Source: Streptomyces sp. ADI95-17
Lineage (GTDB): Bacteria > Actinomycetota > Actinomycetes > Streptomycetales > Streptomycetaceae
Direction: 5' to 3'
Assembly (NCBI RefSeq): GCF_003846175.1
Contig: NZ_ML123048.1
Coordinates: 812,537 to 876,536 of the forward strand
DNA: 64,000 nt
Of this stretch, positions 24,769-32,875 are shown in pieces; within the stretch, counting starts at the first letter, position 1, and every line of letters begins with the position of its first letter. The notes beneath the pieces are model-generated. The model saw only the letters and a program-made list of their open reading frames with translations. It was not told where the DNA came from and searched no databases. A program made the translations under genes and the position numbers.

Positions 24769-26592
24769 TTGCGCGAGTTCACTGTCCCACCCATGGCGGC
24801 CGCGCCCCTCGTGGGCGGCCTGGCCGATGTGGTGTTCGACCATGCCGAGGAGGACCCGGACCGAGTCGCGCTCGGTCGGAAAGACGCGAGCGGACAATGG
24901 CGGGATGTCACTGCTGCGGCGTTCCGCGACGAGGTGCTGGCGCTGGCCAAGGGGCTGATCGCGCACGGCGTCAGATTCGGCGACCGGGTGGCCCTGATGT
25001 CGCGCACGCGCTACGAGTGGACGCTCTTCGACCTCGCGCTGTGGGCGGTGGGCGCCCAGTCCGTACCGGTCTATCCGACGTCCTCGGCCGAGCAGGTGCT
25101 GTGGATGCTGCACGACGCCGAGGTGTCGGCGGTGATGGTCGAGCACGAGGACCACGCCATGACGATCGCCTCGGTGATCGACCGGCTGCCCGGTCTCAAG
25201 CGGCTCTGGCAGCTGGACGCCGGCGCGGTGTCCGAGCTGGTCGGAGCGGGGGCGGACGTCGAGGACGAGGTGGTGCACCGCCACCGCCGCGCGGTGACGC
25301 CCGAGTCGGTGGCGACGGTCATCTACACCTCGGGAACGACGGGGCGGCCCAAGGGCTGTGTGCTCACGCACGCCAATTTCATGTTCGAGACGGACACCAT
25401 GGTCGCCCGCTGGCGGTCGGTCTTCCGGTCCAGGCCGGGTGACGAGGCGGCGACCCTGCTCTTCCTGCCACTGGCCCATGTCTTCGGCCGGATGGTCGAG
25501 ATCGCGGCGATCCGGGGCCGGGTGAAGCTGGGCCACCAGCCGGAGCTGTCGGCCAGGGCCCTGATGCCGGACCTGATGTCGTTCCGGCCGACGTTCATCC
25601 TGGCGGTTCCGTACATCTTCGAGAAGGTCTTCGACGCCGCCCGCCGCAAGGCCGAGGCGGAGGGCCGGATCGGGCCGTTCGACAAGGCCGTGGACATCGC
25701 GGTGAAGTACGCGGAGGCACTGGAGGCGCGGGCGTTCGGGACCGGTCCGGGGCCGTCCGCCGGGCTGCGGATGCAGCACCAGTTCTTCGACAAGGTCGTG
25801 TACAAGAAGGTGCGCGACGCGATGGGCGGCCGGATCCGGCACGCCATGTCCGGCGGTTCGGGGATGGAGCGCCGGCTCGGACTCTTCTTCGGGGGCGCCG
25901 GCGTCACGGTGTACGAGGGCTACGGGCTGACCGAGTCGACCGCCGCGGCCACGGCCAATCCGCCGGAGCGCACCAGGTACGGCACGGTCGGGCTGCCGAT
26001 CCCGGGGACGACCGTGCACATCGCCGAGGACGGCGAGGTGTGGGTGCACGGCGGCAATGTGTTCGGGGGCTATCTCGGCGACCCGCAGGCCACCGACGCG
26101 GTGCTGCGCGAGGGCTGGCTGGCCACCGGGGATCTCGGTTCGCTCGACGAGGACGGCTATCTGACGATCACCGGGCGGAAGAAGGAGATCCTGGTGACGT
26201 CGGGCGGCAAGAGCGTGTCGCCGACCGGTCTGGAGGAGCGGGTGCGGGCGCATCCGCTGGTAGCGCAGTGCATCGTGGTCGGCAACGACCGGCCGTACAT
26301 CGCGGCCCTGGTCACGGTCGACCTGGAGTCGGTGGACCACTGGCTCGCGATGCAGGGGCGGGCGCCGCTGAAGCCGGAGGAGCTGGTGCGCGATCCGGAC
26401 CTGGAGATGGAGGTCCGGCGGGCGGTGGTGGCCGCCAACACGGCGGTCTCGCAGGCCGAGTCGATCCGTACGTTCCGGATCCTGGCGCATCCCTTCAGCG
26501 AGGAGCACGGTCTGCTCACCCCGTCGCTGAAGCTGAAGCGCAGGGCGATCGAGACGGCGTACGCGGCGGAGGTCGACGCGCTGTACCGCTGA
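24769..26592 (+). CDS. Long-chain acyl-CoA synthetase (AMP-forming, FadD type)
   Basis: 607 residues from TTG at 24769. This start has AAGGAG 7 nt upstream and gives LREFTVPPM, matching the (V/M)REFSLP opening of streptomycete FadD-like enzymes. The adenylate-forming motifs are all present: YTSGTTGRPKG at 186-196, YEGYGLTESTA, GEVWVHGGNVFGGYLGDP, LATGDLGSLDEDGYLTITGRKKEILVTSGGKSVSP with the hinge and catalytic lysine near the end. It activates fatty acids to acyl-CoA for beta-oxidation or lipid synthesis. It stands alone on the plus strand and ends in a strong hairpin facing the convergent glycan operon. Confidence 0.94.
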   Translation: MREFTVPPMAAAPLVGGLADVVFDHAEEDPDRVALGRKDASGQWRDVTAAAFRDEVLALAKGLIAHGVRFGDRVALMSRTRYEWTLFDLALWAVGAQSVPVYPTSSAEQVLWMLHDAEVSAVMVEHEDHAMTIASVIDRLPGLKRLWQLDAGAVSELVGAGADVEDEVVHRHRRAVTPESVATVIYTSGTTGRPKGCVLTHANFMFETDTMVARWRSVFRSRPGDEAATLLFLPLAHVFGRMVEIAAIRGRVKLGHQPELSARALMPDLMSFRPTFILAVPYIFEKVFDAARRKAEAEGRIGPFDKAVDIAVKYAEALEARAFGTGPGPSAGLRMQHQFFDKVVYKKVRDAMGGRIRHAMSGGSGMERRLGLFFGGAGVTVYEGYGLTESTAAATANPPERTRYGTVGLPIPGTTVHIAEDGEVWVHGGNVFGGYLGDPQATDAVLREGWLATGDLGSLDEDGYLTITGRKKEILVTSGGKSVSPTGLEERVRAHPLVAQCIVVGNDRPYIAALVTVDLESVDHWLAMQGRAPLKPEELVRDPDLEMEVRRAVVAANTAVSQAESIRTFRILAHPFSEEHGLLTPSLKLKRRAIETAYAAEVDALYR

Positions 26593-26620
26593 GGCCCGAC
26601 GGGCCCCGGCGGTACAGCGC
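26578..26620 (+). terminator. Hairpin spanning the acyl-CoA synthetase stop codon
   Basis: Perfect 12-bp inverted repeat GCGCTGTACCGC (26578-26589) with GCGGTACAGCGC (26609-26620). The 19-base loop contains the TGA stop and a smaller GGCCC/GGGCC stem, so the stop codon sits inside the structure. A run of five T follows around 26642. It can serve both convergent transcripts. Confidence 0.75.
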
Positions 26621-26710
26621 GTACGACGTCGGCCGCTAGGGTTTTTCGTTCGGATCAGGCCGGATCAGGCACCGGGGCACGCGAGCCCGGCGTGATCCGG
26701 ACGAGAGGCC

Positions 26711-28777
26711 CTAGGTGATCGAGACGCGGAACAGCTTGTCCGAGCCGTCGGGTTCGTTGCCCTTGTTGTCGCAGTTGGTGGTGGAGAGCCAGAGCTGGTC
26801 CTGGCCGGGCACCTTGGTGACGGTGCGCAGCCTGCCGTACGTACCGACGTAGTACGCGCTCGGTGTGCCCAGGTTCTCGGTGTCACCGGTGATCGGCACC
26901 CGCCACAGCCGTTCGCCCTTCAGGGCGGCCATGTAGATGACGTTGCGGACGATGGCGATCCCGCTGGGCGAGGCCTCGGAGATGTTCCAGGTCTTCTTCG
27001 GGTTGGTCATGCCGGTGGTGGTGCAGGTGCCCTCGCAGACGGGCCAGCCGTAGTTCTTGCCCGGCTTGATGAGGTTGAGCTCGTCCTTCTTGCTGTCGCC
27101 GAACTCCGCTTCCCACAGACGGCCGTTGCGGTCGAAGGCGAGGCCCTGCGGGTTGCGGTGTCCGTAGCTGTAGACGTAGTTGCCGAACGGGTTGCCGGGG
27201 GCGGCCTTGCCGTCCGTCGTCATCCGAAGGATCTTGCCGTTCAGCGAGTTCTTGTCCTGGGCCAGGTCGGGGGTCTGCGCCTCGCCGGTCGACGCGTACA
27301 GATAGCCGTCGGGGCCGAAGGCGAGCCGTCCGCCGTTGTGGTACCGGCTCTTCTTGATTCCCTGGAGCAGAACCGTGTACCCGCTGAGCGAGCTTCCGTC
27401 GTAGGTCATCCGGGCGACCCGGTTGCCCTCGGACGCGGTGTGCATGAAGTACACGTAGTGGTTGCTGGACCACTTCGGGTCGACGGCGACCCCGAGCAGG
27501 CCGCCCTCGCCGTCGGTCGTGACGGCGTTGGGTACGGTGCCGACCTGGGTGCGGGTGCCGTCGGGGGTGGCCTTGAGCACCTTGAAGCTGTCCCGTTCGG
27601 TCACCAGCGCGGTCTTTCCGTCGGGCATCCAGTACGTGCCCCAGGGGATGGACCAGCCGCTGGAGACGGTGGCGATGCCGGAGGGCACTCCGCCGTCGGT
27701 GGCGCAGTCCGGGGTGGTGAAGGTGACCGCGTTGCTGGGCGGTGAGGCGTTGCCCGCCGCGTCCTTGGCGACGACGTCCAGGGTGTACGGGCTGGCGCAG
27801 GCGAGCCCGGTGAGTGTGGTCGTGGTGGCGGGCGGGGTGCCGGTCACGGTCTTGTAGACGGTGCTGCCGCTGCGTACCTCGTAGGCGGTCACGGCCTTGT
27901 CGTCCGTGGACGCCCCCCAACTCAGGGCGACGCTGTTCGCGGTGAGGTTCGAGGTGGACAGGGTGCCGGGTGCCGTGGGTGCGGTGGTGTCGGAGCTGCG
28001 CAGGGTGGTGCAGTCCACGATGGGGCTGACCGACGACACATTGCCGGCCGCGTCACGCGCGAACAGTGTGAGGTTGTACGTGGTACCGGGGGTGAGGCCG
28101 GTCAGGTTCTTCGTGGTGGTGGTGCCCGGTGCCTCGCCGAACTTGTTGCCGTGTTCGTAGATGTCGTACGCGACGACACCCACGTCGTCGGTGGCGGCGC
28201 CCCAGCTGAGCGTGAGGCTGTTCTCGGTGATCTCCGAGCAGCTGGGCGCGGTGGGCGCGGTGGGTGCCTGGGTGTCCGACGGGGCGGTGACGGTGACGTC
28301 GAGGTAGTCCAGGTTGGGCAGCCCGTTGGCCGTCGTGGAGGTGAGCCGGATCTTGTTGCTGCCCGCCTTGACCGGGGTGGTCAGGGTGGAGGTGGCCCAG
28401 GTGTTCCAGTCGGTGGTGGCGTTGAAGGCGCGGGCCGCCGAGACGACCGTGCCGCCCACGGCGACGTCGGCGGGCCGGGGGTCCGCCGTGCCGTTGGAGT
28501 ACCGGATGGCGATCTTCCCGGTGCCGGCGGCGGCCGCGTCGACGGTGAACTCCACATAGCTGCCGACGACGTTGTCACCGTTGACGAAGCCGGTGCCCGA
28601 GTAGCCGGAGTGGTTGGACTCGGCGGCGCCCTCGACTATGGTCGCGGACTCCGCCTCGTACCGGATGGCGGCCGCGGAGGCCGGCTGCGGGACCGCCTGC
28701 ACCAGTGCGGTACAGAGCAGCACGGCCGTGAGGGCGGCCACTCTTCCTCGTACCGTGGTGAGTGTTCTGGCCTGCAT
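26711..28777 (-). CDS. Secreted CBM6-Fn3-Fn3-PQQ-type sugar dehydrogenase
   Basis: 688 residues from ATG at 28777 with GGAGG 5 nt upstream. Signal peptide 1-36 (AALTAVLLCTALVQAVPQPASA). A CBM6-like domain (about 37-165; RYEAESATIVEG, GYSGTGFVNG, NLDYLDVTV), two fibronectin type III domains (about 170-262 and 268-350, each with SLTLSWGA-like strands) and a soluble glucose/sorbosone-dehydrogenase propeller (about 365-688; YHNGGRLAFGPDGYLYASTGEAQ, GHRNPQGLAFD, NYGWPVCEGTC). The gene begins 11 nt after the GH8 gene stop, so it is the third gene of the GH18-GH8 operon. It probably binds the same polysaccharide and oxidises released sugar ends; PQQ use is assumed from the family. Confidence 0.9.
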   Translation of the reverse strand: MQARTLTTVRGRVAALTAVLLCTALVQAVPQPASAAAIRYEAESATIVEGAAESNHSGYSGTGFVNGDNVVGSYVEFTVDAAAAGTGKIAIRYSNGTADPRPADVAVGGTVVSAARAFNATTDWNTWATSTLTTPVKAGSNKIRLTSTTANGLPNLDYLDVTVTAPSDTQAPTAPTAPSCSEITENSLTLSWGAATDDVGVVAYDIYEHGNKFGEAPGTTTTKNLTGLTPGTTYNLTLFARDAAGNVSSVSPIVDCTTLRSSDTTAPTAPGTLSTSNLTANSVALSWGASTDDKAVTAYEVRSGSTVYKTVTGTPPATTTTLTGLACASPYTLDVVAKDAAGNASPPSNAVTFTTPDCATDGGVPSGIATVSSGWSIPWGTYWMPDGKTALVTERDSFKVLKATPDGTRTQVGTVPNAVTTDGEGGLLGVAVDPKWSSNHYVYFMHTASEGNRVARMTYDGSSLSGYTVLLQGIKKSRYHNGGRLAFGPDGYLYASTGEAQTPDLAQDKNSLNGKILRMTTDGKAAPGNPFGNYVYSYGHRNPQGLAFDRNGRLWEAEFGDSKKDELNLIKPGKNYGWPVCEGTCTTTGMTNPKKTWNISEASPSGIAIVRNVIYMAALKGERLWRVPITGDTENLGTPSAYYVGTYGRLRTVTKVPGQDQLWLSTTNCDNKGNEPDGSDKLFRVSIT

Positions 28778-28788
28778 CTGAACCTCCG

Positions 28789-30429
28789 TCAGGGAACCCA
28801 GTAGTTGCCGGATGCGACGATCATCGACTGGAGCTGGACGCTCCCGCCGTAGTAGAGACCCGGGTCGATCGACGTGGTGGCGAGCTTGTTCCAGAGCGCG
28901 TCGAGCCAGGCCTGGGAGGCGGAGTCGGTCAGCGCGGTCACGACGAACGGGGCGGTGAACGCCATGTCGTTGCCGCTGTCGAACACCGAGCCGTTCAGGT
29001 GGTAGCCGCTGGCGATCTTGTCCGGGTTCCCGCCGGTCTTGGTCTTGATCCAGGAGTTGAGCTTGCGGGCCGAGGCGAGCGAGGCGCTGTCCCCGCTGGT
29101 GACGGCATCGGCGCCGATGCGCCACGGGTCGCGGCAGGCGTTCCAGGAGTAGTCGCCGTCGTTGGGGCTCTCCAGTACCTCGCCCGGGGCGGGCTTGGCG
29201 GTGCCGTTGGTGTTGACGACGAAGTCCGCCAGCAGACCTGTTCCGGAGGCGTACTTGGACTGCTGGGAAGTGATCAGGTTCTGGTGTGCGGTGCGCACGG
29301 TGTCCCAGGTGTTGTCACCGGTGGCGGCCCTGAAGGCGCGGAAGTGGTCGATCATCCAGTCCGAGGAGCGGGTCATCCAGTAGTGGGATTCGCCGGAGTC
29401 CGACCAGTCGCCGAACAGCATCAGATGCGTGGTCGGGTTGACCTCGCTCTTCTTGATGGCGTTGATGTGTCTGACCGCGAGGTCCTTGTAGTCGTACGTG
29501 CCGGTGGAGCCCCACTGCTTGTCGGCGAGGAGCAGCCCGAAGGCGACGTCGAGGTCCCCGTCGGTCGCCGAGTCGGAGCCGTCGACGCTCTTGCAGGAGG
29601 CGTCCTGCTCGGCGGCCAGCAGGTTGGCGTTGTTCACCGAGGGGTGCGCGAGCATGTACTTGACCATGCCGTCGAAGACGGTCTTCGCGTCGGGGTCGGC
29701 CCCCGCCATGGTCGCGGTGACGACCATCCCGTAGCCCTGGGCCTCGGCGACGTAGGGGTGGTCTGCGTCCGGCGAGATGACCTGGTACCAGCCGTTGCCG
29801 CAGTTCTTCTTGACGAACGCGGACTTCCAGGCGTTGTACGTCTTGATCACGGCCTGGTCGAGTGCCGACTGCGTTCCCGAGGGCTTCAGCATCCCGGCTG
29901 CGTAGGGGAGTTGATGGCTGCCGAAGGGGACCGCGGGGCCACCGGCCGCCGGGGCCGCGGTGTCGAGGTAGTCGAGGTTGGGGCCGCCGTTCGCCGTGGT
30001 GGCGGTGGCCCGGACGGTGTTGGTCCCGGCGGCGAGCTTCGCGCCGATGGTCTTCGTCTTCCAGGTGTCCCAGGATCCGGTCCCGGCGAAGGAGACGCCG
30101 GAGGCGACGACCGTTCCGTTCACACTGATGTCCAGCGGCCGGTCGGTGGTGGTGCCGTTGGCGTAGCGGACGGCCAGCGAGTCGCTGCCGGCGGCGGTGT
30201 TCACCGTGAACTCCACGGAGGATCCGGCCACGTTGGTGTAGTCGACGAAGCCGGTGCCCGAGTAGCCGTTGTGGTTCGTCGCCACGGCCGCCTGGGCCAG
30301 TACGGCGCTCTCCGCCTCGTAGCGGGTGTCCGCCGCGGCGGCGGACGGCGCTCCGAGCAGGGGCAGCAGCAGTCCGGCGGCGGCGAGTGCCGCTCCGCCG
30401 AGGGGCAGTCTGCTCTTGGTGGTACGCAT
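28789..30429 (-). CDS. Secreted glycoside hydrolase family 8 enzyme with N-terminal CBM
   Basis: 546 residues with signal peptide 1-33. Residues 34-158 form a CBM6/35-like module with the same RYEAES, GYSGTGFVD and NLDYLD pattern as the dehydrogenase encoded next to it. Residues 175-546 are the GH8 alpha/alpha barrel. Glu229 in YVAEAQGYGM is the expected general acid and Asp290 in ATDGDLDVAFGLLLADKQWG belongs to the GH8 signature. Known GH8 activities are endo-beta-1,4-glucanase, chitosanase, licheninase and xylanase; the GH18 neighbour favours chitosan or chitin, but this is inference. Gaps of 9 and 11 nt to the flanking genes place it in the middle of a three-gene operon. Confidence 0.92.
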   Translation of the reverse strand: MRTTKSRLPLGGAALAAAGLLLPLLGAPSAAAADTRYEAESAVLAQAAVATNHNGYSGTGFVDYTNVAGSSVEFTVNTAAGSDSLAVRYANGTTTDRPLDISVNGTVVASGVSFAGTGSWDTWKTKTIGAKLAAGTNTVRATATTANGGPNLDYLDTAAPAAGGPAVPFGSHQLPYAAGMLKPSGTQSALDQAVIKTYNAWKSAFVKKNCGNGWYQVISPDADHPYVAEAQGYGMVVTATMAGADPDAKTVFDGMVKYMLAHPSVNNANLLAAEQDASCKSVDGSDSATDGDLDVAFGLLLADKQWGSTGTYDYKDLAVRHINAIKKSEVNPTTHLMLFGDWSDSGESHYWMTRSSDWMIDHFRAFRAATGDNTWDTVRTAHQNLITSQQSKYASGTGLLADFVVNTNGTAKPAPGEVLESPNDGDYSWNACRDPWRIGADAVTSGDSASLASARKLNSWIKTKTGGNPDKIASGYHLNGSVFDSGNDMAFTAPFVVTALTDSASQAWLDALWNKLATTSIDPGLYYGGSVQLQSMIVASGNYWVP

Positions 30430-30438
30430 GGGATCTCC

Positions 30439-31524
30439 TCAGCCCTTGTACTGGACGACGATCTTGGTGAAGTCGTACGGGGACTGGGACACCCCGCTGC
30501 AGGTGTCCCCGTCGCTGCCGGAGCCGCAGGCGCGGTCCCGGTTGACGGACCAGAAGGCGAAGCGCGCGATGTGGTGCTGCTGCGCGTAGCCGAGGATCGT
30601 CCGGAAGTCGGTGGTGGTGACGGTCTCGCCCGGCTCGTCCGTCTTCCCGTTCATCGAGGAGACCCCGATGTGCCGGTGGGCGGCGTCGTCGTCGTAGCCG
30701 TAGGCGCTCTTCACGGCGGCCTTCAGTCCGTCGAGGGCGCTGACCGTGGCGGCGCCCATCGTGCCGCTGTGCCCGCCGAAGTCGAACGGCATGACGACCC
30801 AGCCGTCGTTGTCGAGACCCGCGGCGGCGCCGCGCTTGATGAGGTCCTTGCCGGTGGCGTCGGGGCCGGTCGGGGTGGTCCCCATGGTCACGTACGTCAC
30901 GATGCCCGGATTGGCGTTCTTGACGATCTTCAGGGCGTCGACCACCCGTTGCCGCACGGTGGCATTGGAGAACTCGGTGTCCTCGATGTCGATGTCCAGC
31001 GCCTTGAGGCGGTAGGCGTTGATCACCTTCTGGTAGGCCCCGGCCAGCGCGGTGGCGCTGGTGCACTTCTCGCCGAGCTTGTCGCCGCTCCAGCCGCCCA
31101 CCGAGACGACGATGTCACCGCCGGCCGCCCGGATGGAGTCGATGGCCTTCTGGTCCGAGCCGCCGGTCAGCGGCCGGTCCCCGTCCCACTTCGGGTTGCA
31201 GGTGCCGTCCGAGAGGACGAACGCGAGCGTGAACCACTTCACGCCGGTCGCCGCCATCACGTCGGCCGGCTTCTGCGGGTCTCCCCAGCCGAGGTACTCG
31301 TACGGTGCCGCGGCCATGGCGCCGGGGCCCGCGGCCCTGATGCCGGGGGCCGGGGAGCCGGGGCCGGGGGCGCCGTTCGCCGTGCCGGCGGTGGAGTCGG
31401 AGCGGGCCCGGTCCGCGTTCTCGGCGGCGGAGGCCTTCGGGAGGTGGCCCAGCAGGGGCAGGAGCAGACAGCTGAGGCCCGCGAGGACGGCCACCAAGCG
31501 GCGTGGGGGTGCGGCAGGGTGCAC
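30439..31524 (-). CDS. Secreted chitinase-like GH18 protein
   Basis: 361 residues. Signal peptide 1-33 (LVAVLAGLSCLLLPLLGHLPKASA) is followed by a low-complexity Gly/Pro/Ala linker to about 70. The GH18 barrel has SVGGWSG at 141-147 (the SxGG motif) and LDIDIEDTE at 176-184, in which Asp177, Asp179 and Glu181 make the DxDxE catalytic motif with Glu181 as acid. Compared with the DGxDxDxE consensus the leading Asp-Gly is replaced by LKAL. A further family segment is VMPFDFGG. It is the promoter-proximal gene of the operon with GH8 and the CBM6 dehydrogenase; a 19-bp palindrome lies 24 bp upstream. Probable role: degradation of chitin-like polymers. Confidence 0.9.
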   Translation of the reverse strand: MHPAAPPRRLVAVLAGLSCLLLPLLGHLPKASAAENADRARSDSTAGTANGAPGPGSPAPGIRAAGPGAMAAAPYEYLGWGDPQKPADVMAATGVKWFTLAFVLSDGTCNPKWDGDRPLTGGSDQKAIDSIRAAGGDIVVSVGGWSGDKLGEKCTSATALAGAYQKVINAYRLKALDIDIEDTEFSNATVRQRVVDALKIVKNANPGIVTYVTMGTTPTGPDATGKDLIKRGAAAGLDNDGWVVMPFDFGGHSGTMGAATVSALDGLKAAVKSAYGYDDDAAHRHIGVSSMNGKTDEPGETVTTTDFRTILGYAQQHHIARFAFWSVNRDRACGSGSDGDTCSGVSQSPYDFTKIVVQYKG

Positions 31525-31547
31525 GGATGATCCCTTCCGGTTGCGGT

Positions 31548-31566
31548 GTTAGGAAAGGTTCCTAAC
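31548..31566. promoter_or_regulatory. 19-bp palindromic operator upstream of the chitinase operon
   Basis: GTTAGGAA-AGG-TTCCTAAC: perfect 8-bp arms with a 3-bp centre, between the likely promoter and the GH18 start. This position suits a repressor that blocks the polysaccharide operon until inducer is present. Related AGGAAA/TTTCCT palindromes are, from memory, found before chitosanase-type genes controlled by ROK-family repressors; this needs comparison. Confidence 0.65.
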
Positions 31567-31572
31567 CGACAC

Positions 31573-31604
31573 TGCATAGGATTCCCTGCGGAGCTTTCTG
31601 TCAA
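31573..31604 (-). promoter_or_regulatory. Possible promoter of the chitinase operon
   Basis: On the minus strand TTGACA (31604-31599) precedes TATGCA (31578-31573) with a 20-bp spacer, which is longer than the ideal 17-18. The stretch is AT-richer than its surroundings and lies just upstream of the palindromic operator. Tentative. Confidence 0.4.
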
Positions 31605-31667
31605 TGCCCCGCGTGGGCCCAAATCCCGGACGGGGCAATCGGGTTGGCCGGTGTGCGGGCAGCCCTG

Positions 31668-31698
31668 CGGGGCGGCGGGGATTCACCCCGCCGCCCCG
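31668..31698 (-). terminator. Terminator hairpin after the Tat-exported lyase-like gene
   Basis: Perfect 13-bp inverted repeat CGGGGCGGCGGGG / CCCCGCCGCCCCG (31668-31680 and 31686-31698) with a 5-base loop, 44 nt past the stop at 31743. It isolates the lyase-like gene from the downstream chitinase operon. Confidence 0.75.
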
Positions 31699-31742
31699 GG
31701 CACGCCGGTCGTGCCACCTCCTGACGGGACGGTCCGGGCCGG

Positions 31743-32528
31743 TCAGACCAGTTGGTGGCCGCGCATGCCGGTGAGCAGGAGATGGGTGTCCCGCAACGAT
31801 CCCGAGGTGTCTCCGAGCGACCGGTAGATGCCCCACTTGGGCCGGACCCGGTCGGCGAGGAGCGTGTCGACACCGGACTTCGACCTGTCGATGACGGTGC
31901 TCGACCCGTCCTTCAGGATCCAGCGGACCGAGCCCGACGTCCCGTCACCGATCGTGATCCGGAAGTCGACGTCGATCCACTTGTTCTGGAGCGGTTCGAG
32001 GTCGGTGCGGCCGACGAGGATGTCGGCGACGGGCAGCTTGAGCTCGATGGTCTGTACGCCGCTCACCCGGCGCAGGGACTGGACGACGATCGGCGAGGTG
32101 CCGTTGCCCGGCTGCTTCATCTGCATGATGTGGGTGAAGCTGGTGGTCGCCTTCAGCGAGTCGGGGATGTACATGCGGTACGTGACCCGCCAGGTCTCCC
32201 CGGGCAGCCACTTCAGGTACGAGCCGCTGCCGGTGCGCAGCCCGGTCACCTCCTGGCGCTGACGGTCCGTCGCGGTGTCCCGGTCGACGGTGTGCATGTT
32301 GAACCGGAAGTTGTCGCCCTCCGCGAAGATGTGCGGCTGCCCGGCCGGATGGGAGTCGGCCCGGTCGTCCTCGACGGTCTCGAAGGCGCCGAGTCCGTCA
32401 CCGCTCGCCGAGGGGGACCAGCGCAGTTTCCAGCTCGCCGCGTGGGCGGTGGCGGGGAGCCCGGCGGTTGCGGCGACGGCGCCGCCGAGGGCCGCACCGA
32501 GCAGTGCCCGCCTGGAAGGGTTCGTCAC
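31743..32528 (-). CDS. Tat-exported polysaccharide lyase-like protein
   Basis: 261 residues from GTG at 32528; a longer frame starts at 32585. The GTG is preferred because GAGG lies 5 nt upstream and it gives a compact twin-arginine signal peptide, TNPSRRALLGAALGGAVAATAGLPATAHA. The mature part looks like a concanavalin-A-type beta-sandwich of the polysaccharide-lyase group: WLPGETWRVTYRMYIPDSL, FTHIMQMKQPG, NKWIDVDFRITIGDG and RPKWGIYRSLGD, where KWGIYR resembles the conserved C-terminal strand of such lyases. No calcium or catalytic site can be assigned with certainty. It is probably extracellular and acts on a uronic-acid polymer, or it is only a binding protein. Confidence 0.72.
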   Translation of the reverse strand: MTNPSRRALLGAALGGAVAATAGLPATAHAASWKLRWSPSASGDGLGAFETVEDDRADSHPAGQPHIFAEGDNFRFNMHTVDRDTATDRQRQEVTGLRTGSGSYLKWLPGETWRVTYRMYIPDSLKATTSFTHIMQMKQPGNGTSPIVVQSLRRVSGVQTIELKLPVADILVGRTDLEPLQNKWIDVDFRITIGDGTSGSVRWILKDGSSTVIDRSKSGVDTLLADRVRPKWGIYRSLGDTSGSLRDTHLLLTGMRGHQLV

Positions 32529-32875
32529 TTCGACCTCGCTCGGAGTCGTTCGTTCGGGATCTCGGGAGTTGTCGCGCCGTACCACGGGGGTATCACGGGA
32601 TTTCTCGCGCCGTTGCCGCGCCGTTCTCGCGCGCTCTCGCGCGTTCTCGCACCGTCGCCGCGTTCACAAGGGTGTCCGTTGTTCAGCGACGTGCTCAAGA
32701 GTCGCGTGCTGACGGGTCTCGGTCAACGGCCCGGACGAAAGAGGCCGGAGCAAAGACAGTGCGTCGAGGGGCGACGGCGCGAGCCCTCGGAACTTCGGGC
32801 GGCAGGGGGAATGTCTGGCGGCCGGTGATCGTTGACCACGGGAGTACCAACCGACGACGTAAGGATCGACCGCTC
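32529..32875. other. Divergent intergenic region with GC-only low-complexity tract
   Basis: About 350 bases between the divergent lyase-like and aldo/keto reductase genes. Around 32600-32670 the sequence is a run of TCTCGCGC-type units (simple, imperfect repeats). A ribosome site AAGGA lies at 32861-32865. No gene and no clear promoter hexamers are seen. Confidence 0.6.

Noticed and set aside
32600..32670. Repeated TCTCGCGC units considered as a CRISPR or iteron array.
   Set aside because: No regular spacing and no spacers; simple low-complexity sequence.
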